A stretch of 64,000 nt of DNA, taken from the NCBI GenBank assembly GCA_903813345.2, contig CAIIXF020000007.1:31545564-31609563 (forward strand), written 5' to 3'. The notes beneath the pieces were generated by a model. The model did no database searches and was not told the DNA's origin. It saw only the letters and a program-made list of their open reading frames with translations. Below, one piece after another: positions 30,497 through 44,262 of this stretch (its first letter is position 1; the number at the start of each line of letters is the position of its first letter). This DNA is from Owenia fusiformis (taxonomy: Eukaryota > Annelida > Polychaeta > Sabellida > Oweniidae). The position numbers and the translations under genes are program-made.

Positions 30497-31194
30497 AAGA
30501 CGACCGTAGGAATGTTTTTGATGGAGCGTTCACACATGATGTACCATACATGTACATGTACATACACATACATGTGTGCGTGCTTGTACAATATGAAAAG
30601 TGAAAGGATAGCTCTCGATGCAATATAAACCTTTAGATGTTATTATATTAAAAGTAAATTATATCAAAAGAGACGATACTTTCTTTCCTCATTTTTATTA
30701 CAATATAACAAATTCACACATAGCAAGGTACTAGGCAGGGTGTGTCCGATTCAAGCCAATCCGAACACAGTATTTCATATAAGTGCATTGCATTATATAA
30801 CCAATTACCGCACCCTAGTCCACTCATTGAATGGTTGTTAAGGTGAAAGCTTGACTCTACAGATTGAAATTGATGCTTTTCCAACTTGACCCTTGCAAAA
30901 AGTTTCATTGAAAATTTGTTCTTTTAGTAATTTCGTATATTTTAGATGAAAAGAAATTTAACCCAAGATTTGATGCATTGTGGGTGCGCGGTCATGCAAA
31001 GATTTGAAAACAACACCTTCGAGGGAATGATTCAGTCCTCAATGCACTGACTCCAGGGCTAAGATGCTCAAACAAAATAACATTGCTTTCGCTTCCAATT
31101 ACGGATCTCGTCGCTGGCGTCGTATGGTGATGGAGATGCAAGATAGAAAGTCGCGTACAGTACCAATGTATGATGATGGTACACACAAATTACT

Positions 31195-31620
31195 CAGATG
31201 CGAGTAGGTAGTTACCAGTTTCGCCACCAGGTGGCTGTTTCGGGGGAAATAACATGGCAGGGTATTGCAAAATTCCCTTAAACTTGAATATTCATCAGTT
31301 TTACAAATTCACTTTTCATATTACCCTTTTGTATCTGATAGTTATACAAATTAAGATATGTCCAGTGAAAGAAAATAGTATCTGCCCAACACAAGAAAAG
31401 ATATTTACATTTTTGTGATTTTACAACATGGGGTCTATGGGGAATCTCCCCGACCAAGAAGTCAAATTTTCAAAGAAAATTAAATTTTTAAAGTTGATAA
31501 ACTCTTTTCAAAACCACATTTCTAGATATAATTTTACATGTAGATTCCAAACATGACATCAATTTGACTTAATTTGGAACTTTTAATGACATAAATCAAG
31601 ATTATTTCTACTCGCATCTG
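31195..31620. mobile_element. MITE M1, uninterrupted copy
   Basis: CAGATGCGAGTAG at 31195-31207 is exactly inverted at 31608-31620. The interior shares several blocks with 27048-27880. A palindromic GCCACCAGGTGGC at about 31217-31230 resembles the CTCF core motif. Confidence 0.7.
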
Positions 31621-31799
31621 GATATTGGGCGCGTGTGGTTAAATACTATATGCATATTTATATTTTGGTAAGAGTCCAAAATACTAGTAAGAGAAGAGGT
31701 TTGGCGGACACAGTCAGCTAACGACGAAATTTGTAGTTCTTCAAGGTGAATCGTATGACATGTATAACAAGGACTTGAGTAAGATGTTTATTAGTTCTG

Positions 31800-34700
31800 G
31801 TGGGTACAGGAAGCAGTTGGTTTCAATGAAGTCACACCCGTGGCCATTGATCTGAGGGGCATAATAGCAAGAGAGTATACGTCTACCAGGGAAAGATCGC
31901 TTCAAACTGCTGGCATTTTTGGATTTTAGACTACAATAAATAGCAGTGTCACCTAGCTGTGGTTCGCATTGAAATGACATGCACCTGTTACGAGAACAAA
32001 ATCATAATTTATTTGACATTTAATATAATACTCTTAAGTTTAATTAGCTTTTATTAACCAAACAAATTGAAACTAAAAGTTGAACAAAGTTACATCTCCA
32101 TATGTTACATGCTTTTGGATGTATATCTCTGGTGATTTCATTTTGTGAATGAATAACCGTTAATTTCACTGACACTACATTAAGTATATGGATACTGTTA
32201 GTTTTTAGGCTCTTATAAGCCATAGGAAGTGGCGGCCTTGTTCTAGTTTTATAATAATGTTTTTTTAAATTTAAATTTGGAAGTGTGTAATAAAAAAATA
32301 GTTATTGATTAACTAGTAAAGTAAAATGCAGTTTTCACAGTTTTTCTTTGATTTCTCGATGTTGGGATGGCAGACGCCCCATTCTGATACTCATAGCATC
32401 TTTCTGTTTCACCTGAAACATGTTTGGCATCTCAGGGCTGAGAAGAAATACCCTTTGCATTCGTTTAACTTCACTTCTTAAAAGAGAGTTTTGTCTTCGT
32501 CTGTAGTTTAACTAGACTCTGCACGCAGGGTAGAGAAGAAATGAGATGTCATGGTTTATCATGATGAATACGCCCAGGTCTTCCCCAAATCAATGTGTTA
32601 ACAATCGATTTCACTAAATCCACGCCAAGGCCAGAAAAGCTATGTTCTATTGCAAAATGTAGAATAGCATGGATTTATTCTTTCTAGTTTTCAACAATGT
32701 GAAAAAGAATATTTGTCTATGTGATGTGTGGAAGTAAAATTAAGTGGATTTTTCATTTGCAGAGACAAACAGAATGCATCGTTGCGATATCGATGAGAAT
32801 GCGCTCACTGACATTGCATAAAAACTGAAAACTGATCAGATAATTATGTCATCATCAAATATGTATACTGATAAATTCCCTGTTCTAGAAACATTTGTTT
32901 ATCAAGACAAGCACGACAAGGAAAAACAAATGAAATTCGACTCAATTTGTAATTTGCATAATTATAACAAATTAGCTTTTCAACGTATGCAGCAAAGATG
33001 CAATATACAGTGAGACTAATAAGCACTTATCTTTAATGTTTGTACAATAACAAAACAGGGCAATCATCTCATCAATGCACCGATCTATAACTCTATGAAA
33101 CAATTATATTACTTGTATTTTTAATCGCCTTAGACGTACGAGCCTGGATCCGAATATATTGTTTTATTGTTGACTCTGGCCTACAGAAGCACTAATTCTT
33201 GTTTCATTTTGTACACTATTTTTAGTCTCTAATTGGTTATCAGGAGATTATTAACAAACCTCGTTAAAATTAAGATTTCCCAACTGTTCTTTTACTATTA
33301 CGTCCTTATATCCGTTGTTTCAATCGATTTGGAAATTCTTAACTTCACGAAGTTTTCGTCAATGACCCTCTGAAAATATAAATGATGAACAAATTATGTT
33401 AAACCTACATCATTATTTTATGTTATGTCCAGCATTTCAATGTCATTGATGTCATTTTAATTCTAACCCATAAAAAGGACAATTTTCCTTTATTTTTCAT
33501 AAATAAACGATATTGAGATAACTGCTCTAATGTCGTACCATTGTTAGCCTTATGGTTTATACTAATAAAGTCATTGATGCATAACGAATCTATGAATAAG
33601 ATAACGGTTCGAATAATTATCTTGGAAAGGAAAATAAATATTTAATGTTAAAAAGGATCCTGCAGTAGTGTGTCAATAGATAATTAAAAGAATTGTGTAA
33701 TTTCCTCGTTTGGAATTTCACAGATCCAGGAGATGATAATTGTGCTTTTGTTGTTCCGATGATCACTTTATGCAATATTCAATCGTATTCTGTATAGTTC
33801 CACATAAAACGGAGTTTATGTGGTCACTATATGATAAATAATCCAAAGGAGTGTTTCAGCAAGTCGCCCATTGTGATATAATAGCGTTCCATGGAATAAC
33901 TCAGTATTAATAATAGAAACATACATATTTTCACATTGGCCTCTTTTGATAGAAATTAAACATACTGATTCGAATCAAGGAACTATTTTCCCCCACGCCT
34001 GCAAATGACTTGTTCATTAACTTCACAATTCAAAATTTTTTTCACAATACAAAATTACACACAAGAATGATGGTTATGACTTAAAAATAGCCCCTTTGGT
34101 TTTGCCACGCGGTCAATTGTGTTTCACGACAATCTTTGATTGCTCAACCATTAATGGTGGCAATATTTCCGGCATCTCTTCTGTTTGCCTTTCTACTCAA
34201 CTACTTATCATTCCTTAATAAGCATTGTTTCACTTAAGAATACACTTAATATTATGATTAATTGACTTTATTTGCCTTAAGTAAAACGTATAATTGATAT
34301 GCAGCAGTTGATCCTTATAATGTAAGATTAGTATTTATTGTTAAAATACATTTGTTGCCCATTAAGATTTTATCACAATAGAATAAGCAATTGTAAATAA
34401 AAATAATGATTTTAAAAGGATGCTATTTATTTTTAAATGTATTTTTAACGATGGCTTTATATATTCATCAATGGTTCTTTGACTGCTTTACTTCTTAAAA
34501 TAATATCCCACAACAACACGATAATAATGAATTAATTTGTTATAAAGTGTCACAAAGGCATCGTTCTTTTAGGATTATTCCGATATGTGATTAATGGCTT
34601 TAGAGTAGACCAAACGCAAACTTACATCATCACTTTGTAGCGTTTGTAGGCAAATAATCATCATTATAATGTATAATTACCAACACGACTAATACGAATT

Positions 34701-37300
34701 TCACACGAGGACTATAAAAAGGATGAAAACACCATTACGTGGGTAACTATGGTAACTGCATCTCCCTGGCTTCTCGTTAACTATTTGAAACATCATCTAG
34801 AGATATTAGTTGGTTTAGATCTAAATCGGGGAGATTATACGAGGGTTGACACCATTTTAAAGTAAGGAAATCAAAGCCGAGTAAATGATATTGACCTATT
34901 GACCTTGACCCTACAGTCGCACACATATACACATTAAAGCAGTCCCCAATGTAACATACATAAAAGTCCGGGAGATTATTGTTCCTTTTATAAATGGACT
35001 AATTATTGTCTCGGATATGGCTATGGACTACTGAGAAATGTGTGTTGCAGATGGGGCAAGGTGGGACCTCCATGAAATTAACGTTACGTGCTAGTACCAC
35101 TCCATTGTGGAGATCTAATGGGACTTAATGAGACTTTACTCTATGGGACTCGATGGTCCACGTGAGGTTACGTGTCCCAATGCTGGTATTTGTTGGGGTT
35201 AGTAATTATATTATTTACACTATTACTAGTGAGTTTTAATACTTATAGTGTCATGCTTACCAGAGTCTCTCTAATTCTGTTTCCGAATAATCCCGAAATG
35301 TTTCAAATATGCAAAGATCTAAAACGTACACCATCAATAGACTTTTGATATAGGTTCTGAATTGTGCACTTTCATTAAAGGGTGATACAACTTGAGGATT
35401 GTCTGCGTTTTCATGCCATTTGATATCAGAAGTTACAAATGCCTAAGTTTTGTTAAAATACATAATATAGTCTTCGTTCTTCATTTGGTAAATTGAGATT
35501 TAATGTAGGAGTAGAGGATGACAAACGATATCTACGGTATATATAGATGGAACTCGGAAAGTACAATGATTTCCCAGGAAGGCCATTTGCAGTCCAAGAT
35601 CTAGAAATGTCTATGGGCTAAAAGTATAATGTTCAGTCCTCAAATACTGTAAACACCATACTAGCAATTCTATATACATGTATTGTAACTTCGTAACTCG
35701 AAAATCGAAGATTCGTGGACACGACTGGACAATCTTTTAGAATCCATGTCTCTAGTTACTAAAAGCACCAGACGTTGTGATCATACAAACCCAAAATCTA
35801 AGATTAGCACGTGTTCGAAATTGAAAAGGCAACGGACCTTATCCGAAACAATCTCCAAGATCGTGTGCGAAGAACTGTAGATGAAAAAAGATATTTGAAG
35901 CTCGATAGTTACAGCGTAATATTGTGATTATATTTGCATAGGTGAACTGTTAATAGCTCAGTAGATGTCTCATTATACACTGATTGATGTAAAGAGGGAA
36001 GCTCAGTTCGGAAATGTTGGAAATAAAAGTGTCATAACGATAATCTAGTTCGCTATTATAACAATATATGAGAGGAAATAATTCAAAAATGATATTTGTA
36101 AGGAACTATTGTTTCGAAGCAACGGTCGGGGATGATTGTTAATTTATTGATAATTATATAGAACTGTTAATATCTTAGATAAGAGTTTGATTAACGAGAT
36201 CATAGTTATGTTCCTTGTAACAGATACATCCTGTTCTGTGTTACGTCGTATTTTCCAAAGCGACCTAAAGGACATATCAATACGCCATCTATTGATCGGA
36301 AGGATGTTTTTTGAGATGATTTCTTATACATTGATGGAATCGATCCACAAAGAAAGACTTATTTCAAAATTGTTTAGATTGAATCATTGTTAATTGATTG
36401 ATTGCTTTCAGATTCTGAGAAAATATAGCAATGAATTTAATACCAAATCTCAATATTTAATCCCCTTCGAGTCATTTTTAACTCTAAATGTTAACAAAGT
36501 TTCGCCAATTGACAATTGGTCGGTAGAGTTGGTAGGGCTAGGATACCATTGCAAGTATACAGAGAACTAACAGAAAATCATTTAATTTCTTGATTTTTCA
36601 AATATTTCCATTTGGATTCATATGTACCTGTAACTCCATTGGCATATGACTATGTGATCTTGTTAACACGTTGATTGTGATATAACATTAAGATTGTGAC
36701 CCCTGATATTATGACCCTGGATATTAAGGATATTTAAAGCTTTCTAACATTGTGCCAATGGGGATTTAGCCCGACCTTTTTCAGAAAACTTGAAAATCTT
36801 CAGAATTTGAATAGAGGTAAATAACTGTGCAAATCAAATCTATTTTAATCGAAAATAACACGCAGAATTCAAATATGCCATCAAAAAGAAGAAAATGTTG
36901 GTCTTAAGAGGTTAAAAATGCAGATCTCCTAAAATCTCATTAAAACGAGACTTAAACGAGATTTCAAAGCGATATGGAAAACATCAATTGGCCACGAAGT
37001 AAAATGTCATATTCCCGTTCTCTGGTTGGTCCATTTCCTGCATATGACCAAGAAATAATCAAAAGAAGTCATACATCTGTCATTTCGTCTGGTGTAAAGC
37101 TATCGAATGTACATTGGGTGTTATTTCATTCAATCATTGCGTTGATAAAGAATAAAGTGACAAAAGTCACATTCATTACAAACAATGTTATAATTATTAC
37201 GTACGATTTACATATTGTTTATAAGACTACTACCTTTGAAAATAGTAGGTTAAGACGTTGTAATCTTCATTTTGTTAAATGTTAATAAAAACGTGAATTC
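31800..37300. other. Gene-free, repeat-poor spacer
   Basis: About 5.5 kb without recognised exon, RNA gene, MITE or LINE, in contrast to every neighbouring interval. It contains many TAATTA-type and E-box-like motifs and a good TATA-like box (GGACTATAAAAAGG at about 34708-34721) with no gene after it. Possibly regulatory DNA. Confidence 0.4.
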
Positions 37301-37445
37301 TCTAGAACTATAGAAAGAGTGTGAGCTTTTATAGTAGGCGGTTGGGCCATTTGATAAACCTATTGATAGCATTTTCCAGAATTCAAACGACCAAGACCAA
37401 GGCACTCGTCTTATAAGTGATACATCAATCAACTCCATTAACATC

Positions 37446-37572
37446 CCGCAATCAGAGCGGCTCACACTATTGCAAGTGTAAAAGCCGTTGATCATCAAGA
37501 TCAAGAAGCGGTTGATCACTGAGATCATTGACTGTCTTATGAAGAATGCGGATCCAGACGAATAGATTAAAG
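37446..37572 (+). repeat. TGATCA-rich unit, diverged copy a
   Basis: Shares the order GCGGCTCACA, CCGTTGATCA, TGATCACTGAGATCA, GACGAATAGATTAAAGGC with the units at 38393 and 39332, with many substitutions. Confidence 0.5.
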
Positions 37573-38392
37573 GCATTGCATTGTTCCGATCACATTAGGA
37601 AATAAAACTTGTTGATTGATAAGTCTAAATACACCAAATCAATTAATATTTTCTTATTTTTGATCTTTGAATTAGACATTGGTGATCACTACTTGGATCA
37701 TCTTGACAATTAAAATGATAAAAATGGTTATGCTTTCCAATACTACATTATTAATATTATATTATTTGGGCAGGGATTTATAAATTCAACTTCTGCCTAT
37801 TTCAACATTTCTAATATTAAGTAAGATCTTACTTTAAATGATGAGTTTTCGTTTGCGAAGATTTACGAGGTTAATTGATGAAAAATGGTTAAACATCTTC
37901 TAAAATACGTAATAATGTATTTAACATTGTTTAACTTCATTTGCTTACAGACTTGTATATATGCATCGCAAATCTGTGTACACATGTAATCTTTATCATC
38001 ATACAGGTTATTGCAAACAATGATGGGTACAAAAAAAGTTGTAAAATCATTTTATATAACACTTCGTAGAATAAAATAAATAATAAAGAACATTTAAATA
38101 CTAGCCCCAAACCATTGTCACCTCCCGGGTGTCATCTCGTGCTTGTATTCTATAGCTGAATATGATTAATTATAGTGTCCTAGAATTAGAAAATGATGCT
38201 ACATGCATATATCAATTTCAAGAATAGTGTCACCATCACAAGAAAAAAAAATCTGAAATTTTTAAATGTTCCCTTAGTATCTGATTATATTTAGCCTATT
38301 GACAGTATAATGGAAGTGGTTGCAGAAAACCTACAACAGTCCAGATATGAAAACAATCTTTGAATTTGCAAATAAACTATCAAAAACATAAC

Positions 38393-38537
38393 TAGCCTGA
38401 TATATTGCAGAATGGTGAAACAATCTTAGTGGCTCACATTACTTCACTGTTGATCAAACTGTGCTTGATCATTGAGATCAGACTCCGACTGTTTCAAGAT
38501 CAACGGATAAATATTCAGACGGATAGATTAAAGACAC
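38393..38537 (+). repeat. TGATCA-rich unit, copy b
   Basis: 145 bp starting TAGCCTGATATATTGCAG and ending GATAGATTAAAGACAC. Differs from copy d by about five bases. Contains CTGTTGATCAAACTG and CTTGATCATTGAGATCAGAC. Confidence 0.8.
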
Positions 38538-38710
38538 TTGGACAAGTTAAAGCTAGAATCAGATATATAAAGGTGATGATTGCAAGAAACATTAAACATT
38601 TTCCGGAAATGCAGTATAATAACTAATAAAAAGGTGCAGGCTATCATGTTAATTATTGAGTTATTAAAACCATGTTCGTTTTTTGCATTGATTTTCTCTG
38701 GACATTCATA

Positions 38711-38890
38711 TACAAGGGGCGATCAAAAAGTTCTCAAAACATCTCTCTAATTTCTTATTTTTCAATATATTCTAATGACATTTTCACAGAATGTGCAGCA
38801 AAGAATGTCTTCTTAATCCAGCAAAAACAGCTAGTACGACAGGAACGTTAGATAAGAAATGGTTGCCGTAGTAACCGGAAATCAAGACAT
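38711..38890. repeat. Solo mariner-like terminus
   Basis: TACAAGGGGCGATCAAAAAG resembles the GGGG(C/T)GATCAAAAAGT terminus of mariner elements, with a TA at the edge. No partner end or transposase was found. Confidence 0.35.
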
Positions 38891-38966
38891 CCGGGGGAAA
38901 TAAAAAATCTAGTATGTTCCGACCACAAACAAGGTGCATTTTTGCTGATATTTTCGCAATATACTG

Positions 38967-39033
38967 CGCTCTTGATCAAACTGTGTTCGATCATTGAGAT
39001 CAAATTCCAACTGTTTTGATATCAACCGTTAAA
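38967..39033 (+). repeat. TGATCA-rich unit, partial copy c
   Basis: Central part only: CTTGATCAAACTGTGTTCGA, TCATTGAGATCAAATTCC, CAACTGTTTTGATATCAACC. Followed at 39044-39084 by a 12-bp-arm hairpin (GGTGAATACCTG). Confidence 0.6.
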
Positions 39034-39331
39034 TATATATTTTCGGTGAATACCTGCACAGTGAAAGATGCACAGGTATTCACCTCAATAGAATAAAATA
39101 TTTACATAATATTTGGATATTTTGAAAACTGACAAGAAAAGTAATGACCTGAAATAATAATATAAAAGTTGAAACGCTGTTTTCTAGATCTGATACTATA
39201 TTTAACATTTGGTGATATAATCTAAAGAACTTATGCAATATATACAGTATATACAATTATACATATAAAATGTAAAATATCATCAAAATCAAGAGAAAGT
39301 TAAAGTTGTTCAATCAACGTTATCTCAAAAT

Positions 39332-39476
39332 TAGCCTGATATATTGCAGAGTGCTGAAACAATCTTAGTGGCTCATATTACTTCACTGTTGATCAAACTG
39401 TGCTTGATCATTGAGATCAGACTCCAACTGTTTCAAGATCAACGGATAAATATTCAGACGGATAGATTAAAGACAC
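39332..39476 (+). repeat. TGATCA-rich unit, copy d
   Basis: 145-bp near-identical partner of copy b, 939 bp downstream. The flanks differ beyond the unit, so the duplicated block is sharply bounded. Confidence 0.8.
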
Positions 39477-40532
39477 CAAATATTAATCAGATGATTGCGT
39501 TCGCAACCACAAAATGCATAGAATACAAATGTATTCCTATTCATCTTGGAGCACTGTGTGAATATTGATGTGTTTTCTTTTTCTACATTTGACTGTATAT
39601 CATCATTATGTGGGTATACTCTTGAATGTGAACTGACCTTGGAACTTCCTATATGCTATGTGGTAGAGTTACCATGAAAACAATGTGTTTCGTAATTGTT
39701 TTTATATTAAGCGTTCAGACACTTAAATTCTATCATAACCCTTATACAGCATAACACTTTATTCTTCTTTATGTTTCCAAGCGTATGCTTAGTGAAGGCA
39801 GCTCAAATGAAGGCACCGTGATGTGTCAACAAAAAGCGATAGACAATCGCCTCATCAGCATATTAAATGTTTTTAAAAGATCTGATAATAGAAATATTAT
39901 TGTGAATCGCTCTGTTAAACAGAATATTTATTTCTATGAGAAAGTATAATACGAATATAATTAGGTCTAAATGTCGTGGTAGCCTATATAACGGTTTATA
40001 ATCGGAGGGTCTACAAGTCTTGTTTTCAACGCTATTGATTATATTCTTTCCTTTTAGGCGATAAAATTGATCAAAGATCAAATCTAACAATCTTTGCATT
40101 AATTACCATTCTTAATAGTGAAACGATATAATTTCTCCATAACCCGGGGAAATCGTAACGGCACACTTATGATAATGTTAATTAATATCTTCTTAGTTTT
40201 CGGGATTTAATTGCACTTTTTAGGCGATGGACCAATAAAATTCGTTGTTTTAAAAATAGCGGTAAATTTGAATAACCACCTGGAAAATTATTTTAGGCTA
40301 AATAAATCATATAGTGGACTCAGATAATTTACATGTAGTAATTATATCTGTAATCAATATTTAATTGTTGCGTTTGACGCGTTAAGAGTTGCAGTGACAA
40401 CTTTTTTGCTTTTTTTGCAGATGTCTCCTGACAATAATGTTTAGGCAACTAAACGTTTATGCTAATTAAGTGGCGCGTGTACGGGTGCAAAATATCTGTC
40501 ATACTCTATCCAATCACAAGTGTCGTCAGAAG

Positions 40533-40720
40533 TAATTAGTGGGTAATTAGACTAAAAGTTATGTATATAATGAGGAACTTTTTTAAATATTTTATTCGTG
40601 TTTCACTTACTGTTTTACAAACTGGAAACGGGACTAGAGAAGAACACAAAATACTGACGACAACATTTGCAGAAATATTGAGGGAAAGAGGACAATTGCA
40701 CTTCACTTCAGACTCAACAG
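40533..40720 (+). promoter_or_regulatory. Putative promoter and 5' UTR exon of the bHLH gene at 41255
   Basis: Two TAATTAG homeodomain-type sites (about 40534 and 40545) precede a TATATAA box at about 40563. A donor CAACAG|GTAAAA at 40720/40721 could splice to the acceptor TTTTCATTTCAG ending at 41192. Joined, the leader is non-coding (a stop precedes the ATG). Inference from motifs only. Confidence 0.4.
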
Positions 40721-41254
40721 GTAAAAATCCTCTATTTACGGAATTATTTTAATTAAATCAATTTCTTAATTGAATTAGAGCATTAATTGATAATTTGCCA
40801 TATATCGTAATGATTTGTTCATTAGATATAGTACAGTAAATTGATAAATTTGAATCAATTTATGAGAGAGATTTTTTCTGTCTAATTTTTTTTAAAGCTG
40901 ACAGATTATTTTGAAACACAATTCATAAATAAAGAAATATAAATAGCTATTTTATTTGCATTATACATATGCATATGGACTTTTAACCTGTCATTTATAA
41001 TATCAACTGATGTATAGAGTTAGATTCAATGACATTTATTGGAATTAATTGAAAGTGTATTGGTACTTATATAATCTGCTGATTCTGACTGATATTTCAA
41101 TAATTGTGCGTTTCTTTTAATTCGAATCCAGTTAGTATTGTTATAATTTTGAAGCGAAAACGTAAAATTTATATCTTACATTTTCATTTCAGAAATTTCC
41201 AGTTGAATACAACGGTGTCTTACACCTTATAGAATACTCCCGCCTGAGAAGAAA

Positions 41255-41839
41255 ATGGCCTACAGTCCAGATCATGTGAATTATTCGTACTCCGACGCAC
41301 CATATCAACCTAACGGAGAAGTCACATACCAGATGTATTCAGGTAATAGTCCTGCATGTTCAAGTAGTGACAGCGGAACGTGCCTGCGATCACCCTCCGA
41401 GGATGCGTACACATGCATGAACACTGATAACACTAATTCAGAGTCCAGAAAACGGAAATCCGACAGAGCTTGTACAACGAAAACTGACTCTGAAAATTTC
41501 AGTCAAAATGTAATGGAGTGGCTGAACGATCAATCGTGCGGAGGAACTACAAAACGTAAACGTGTTATCACGAAAAACCAACGAGTCGCAGCAAACCAGA
41601 GAGAACGCAGGAGAATGAATTACCTAAACGTCGCATTTGACAGTCTGAGACAAACTATTCCTATGTTTCCGTATGAGAAGAAGATGTCAAGAATCCAAAC
41701 ACTGAAACTTGCAATTGACTATATCCAGTTTATGAGTGACATTGTACATGGAGATGGAGCCGTTCAAACAAGCCAGCAGATCAGTCCCATAATAAACACA
41801 ACTAACCAACACGTACACGACGATGTGCATTACTGGTGA
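41255..41839 (+). CDS. bHLH transcription factor, Fer3-like family (divergent member)
   Basis: A 194-residue protein in one coding exon, preceded by a spliced-type acceptor at 41192. Ser/Thr/Asn-rich N-terminus, two basic KRKR runs (65-68, 100-103), then a bHLH: basic region about 108-120 ([13 protein letters not shown]), helix 1 121-134, loop with [13 protein letters not shown], helix 2 to about 164. The [20 protein letters not shown] and YI.FM elements are those of the Fer3/Ptf1a branch of class A bHLH factors, which bind E-boxes as heterodimers with E-proteins and direct neural or secretory cell fate. AANQRER in place of AANIRER and SDI in place of SEL mark it as divergent. It ends soon after the domain (YW terminus). 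First downstream AATAAA is at about 43016. Confidence 0.9.
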   Translation: MAYSPDHVNYSYSDAPYQPNGEVTYQMYSGNSPACSSSDSGTCLRSPSEDAYTCMNTDNTNSESRKRKSDRACTTKTDSENFSQNVMEWLNDQSCGGTTKRKRVITKNQRVAANQRERRRMNYLNVAFDSLRQTIPMFPYEKKMSRIQTLKLAIDYIQFMSDIVHGDGAVQTSQQISPIINTTNQHVHDDVHYW

Positions 41840-43550
41840 CATAGACGCATGCATCTTTGTCCATTCTCACACAAACTCGTGTATCGACATTAACATTCGA
41901 AACAAATATAATGTACATATCAGAAATGCATGTGAACGTAAGGAAGAACTCATGCTTCTGTAAAATCGCAAGCAGATAATCCTCAAGTGCCAAATACCGG
42001 TCAAATGGACATCAAAATGTATATAGCCCCATAGACAAATATAATCTAATATCACCTTTAGCTAATTATTTGAATATCATTAATCAGATCAATTGAGTGA
42101 CATGTCTGAATACGCCCACCTACTCAAAGCTTCATGAAACACTTGTTGAGAGAATGAATTATTTGGCTAAATGTGCTGACACGTGATGCAGTATAATGAG
42201 AGTCTCGTAATTAAAAAGCATCTCAATTAAAGCTCGATTCTTTCCCAGAGTAATTCTGGTGGCTTATCTATGTATCGCAATATTTCTGAATTTAAAGTAC
42301 TTGAATTATCTACCATTATAAGAGCCTCTATAAATAATGCATGTTTAATCGGTAGGATGAGATATCTGTAGCATCAGTATTCTAGATATTAATGCAAAAT
42401 GACGAGCATACTTGGATACGGGTACTACGCAATGCAATAGAGCATGCAAACTACCTGTTTTAATCCACTGGTGTTGCAATTGAGATGTAATTGAATATTT
42501 ATAGTTTATTTAAAACGATTAAGCCTCTATACAATACGGTCTGGTGATTTATAGCATGATGGTTAAGATATACCAAATGATCTATACAACACGAGAAATT
42601 AACATCACAGCTTCGTTAGATGTTTTTCAATTCCACCTGACTGTGCCATTCTTGTGTGTACCACATCCTGTCTATAGAACCGGGCGCTACTGATTTGAGA
42701 GATATGACATTATTAATTTTTTTATCCAACATCCTGACCTCCATATTGTCAAATTAATTCTACATGATATAGTTCAAACAAACCTATTTCTTAGTTTAGG
42801 TAGGGACAAGCCGCAATATTTGTATGATACAGGCAGGGACGCTATTGCAATCGTATTTAGGGTAGGGACAACATATGCAATATTGTAATATAATACAGTG
42901 TGAAATGTGTGAATGTGTATGAAAAAATGTTTTGTTATTTTCAGCATTTGTTGAAGATGACGAACAGTGCCCATAGATGCCAATTTATATCAAAATCAAA
43001 TTATAAAATGTAAATAAAACATGTAAATATATTTAAACATTGATGAACGTTTTCTTTGAAAACATATCTGCAATAAGATATGCTGTAGTATAGCCTTTAA
43101 ATTATTGTATAAATTCAATTATTCAAAGTGAATGTAGTTTAGCTTTTAATAATATATGAATCGAAATTATGTTCAACATATTGGAAAACGAATAAATAAA
43201 ATTCTAAAACTAATTATGATATGTTGTGTTTTAATTATAGGTTCTAAAGTAATATAACGGTTGTAAGATGAGTCTAATGACATATATTTTGAAAGATGTA
43301 CCGCACAATTCCCCTAGGCGATCTCTATCGACAGGTGCCGTGTGCCAAGGAGTTAGAATTATTCAGAACATACGTTTTATGCCACAATTATATTTCAATA
43401 TTAAATTGGTCAATTAAATAATTATGATTATTTTTTGTCACTGATATTACATTCATGGAAAGTATTTGTTACAAATGAACAAATAGATAAATAAACAGAT
43501 AAACGTAAATGTTATTTCATGTAGAGTTATGTAATACATATTCTTGTAAA
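41840..43550. other. 3' flank of the bHLH gene
   Basis: Likely 3' UTR followed by AT-rich spacer. No further exon or repeat recognised until 43555. Confidence 0.35.
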
Positions 43551-43554
43551 GATC

Positions 43555-43865
43555 ATTATTACCACCTTGCTGGGCCAGTTCTAGGGGTTTTAGTGCTAGT
43601 TTAGAAGGCATTCATTTTACTATATCGACCTTAGTGACGTCATAGTGGCGGTCAATATAGCACTTCAGACCGGTCAAGAATGCAATTAATGACCGGCAAT
43701 TTTCCACGGGAAATTAGATAACGTTCAGTGCGTAAGATTTTCTTGCTGTTTCATTAACGGTGGTAATAATACTAATAACGTCATTTCTGCGGCCGATATA
43801 GTGAAATATTGGACCTCGGTACAATAGTTCACTATATTGCCCTTCGAAATGACGTTATTGTACTA
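43555..43865 (-). mobile_element. CRE-bearing MITE family M3, inverted copy
   Basis: Reverse-complement relative of 57294-57896. Shares GGTGGTAATAATACTAATAACG, GATATAGTGAAATATTGGACC, CCCCTAGAACTGGCC-type blocks. The terminus GAAATATTGGACC is followed head-to-head by a second partial terminus. Contains a full CRE palindrome, TGACGTCA. Confidence 0.75.
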
Positions 43866-44262
43866 TTCATCCATAAAGATGCGAAAAAGCATGATAAGAT
43901 TTTTTCAGTATATCAATTTTATCGATCCCATTATTGCCATTGTCCCAAATGTTAAATACATGAAATATTGAAACTTTTTTCTACTTTCAATATCGACTAT
44001 CTATTGTTGTGCTTTGACCTTACAAGTAGATCTCCAATAAATCGTATTCTAAGTGTAATATTATACATATTATATTGTAATAGTTCGCTGTCCAATCATT
44101 ATGTGAAAAGTTAGTGCAATGGCAGCATAATTATAGACCTTTTTGGAACGCATACATATGTATTGAGATACCCGACAATTAAAAAATAGCCATATCAAAT
44201 TTTCTTGATATGATAATTATCATGCCAATCGATCGATATCAGGTCATTCATCGCAATGTATC

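Noticed and set aside
31217-31230. CTCF-like GCCACCAGGTGGC motif
   Set aside because: It lies within a MITE and is short and palindromic; not enough to call an insulator.
37250-37576. 108-codon minus-strand frame
   Set aside because: Covers a diverged copy of the TGATCA-rich repeat; composition is not coding-like.
40561-40752. 63-codon frame upstream of the bHLH gene
   Set aside because: Better explained as a 5' UTR exon: it contains a donor at 40721, and the spliced reading stops before the bHLH ATG.
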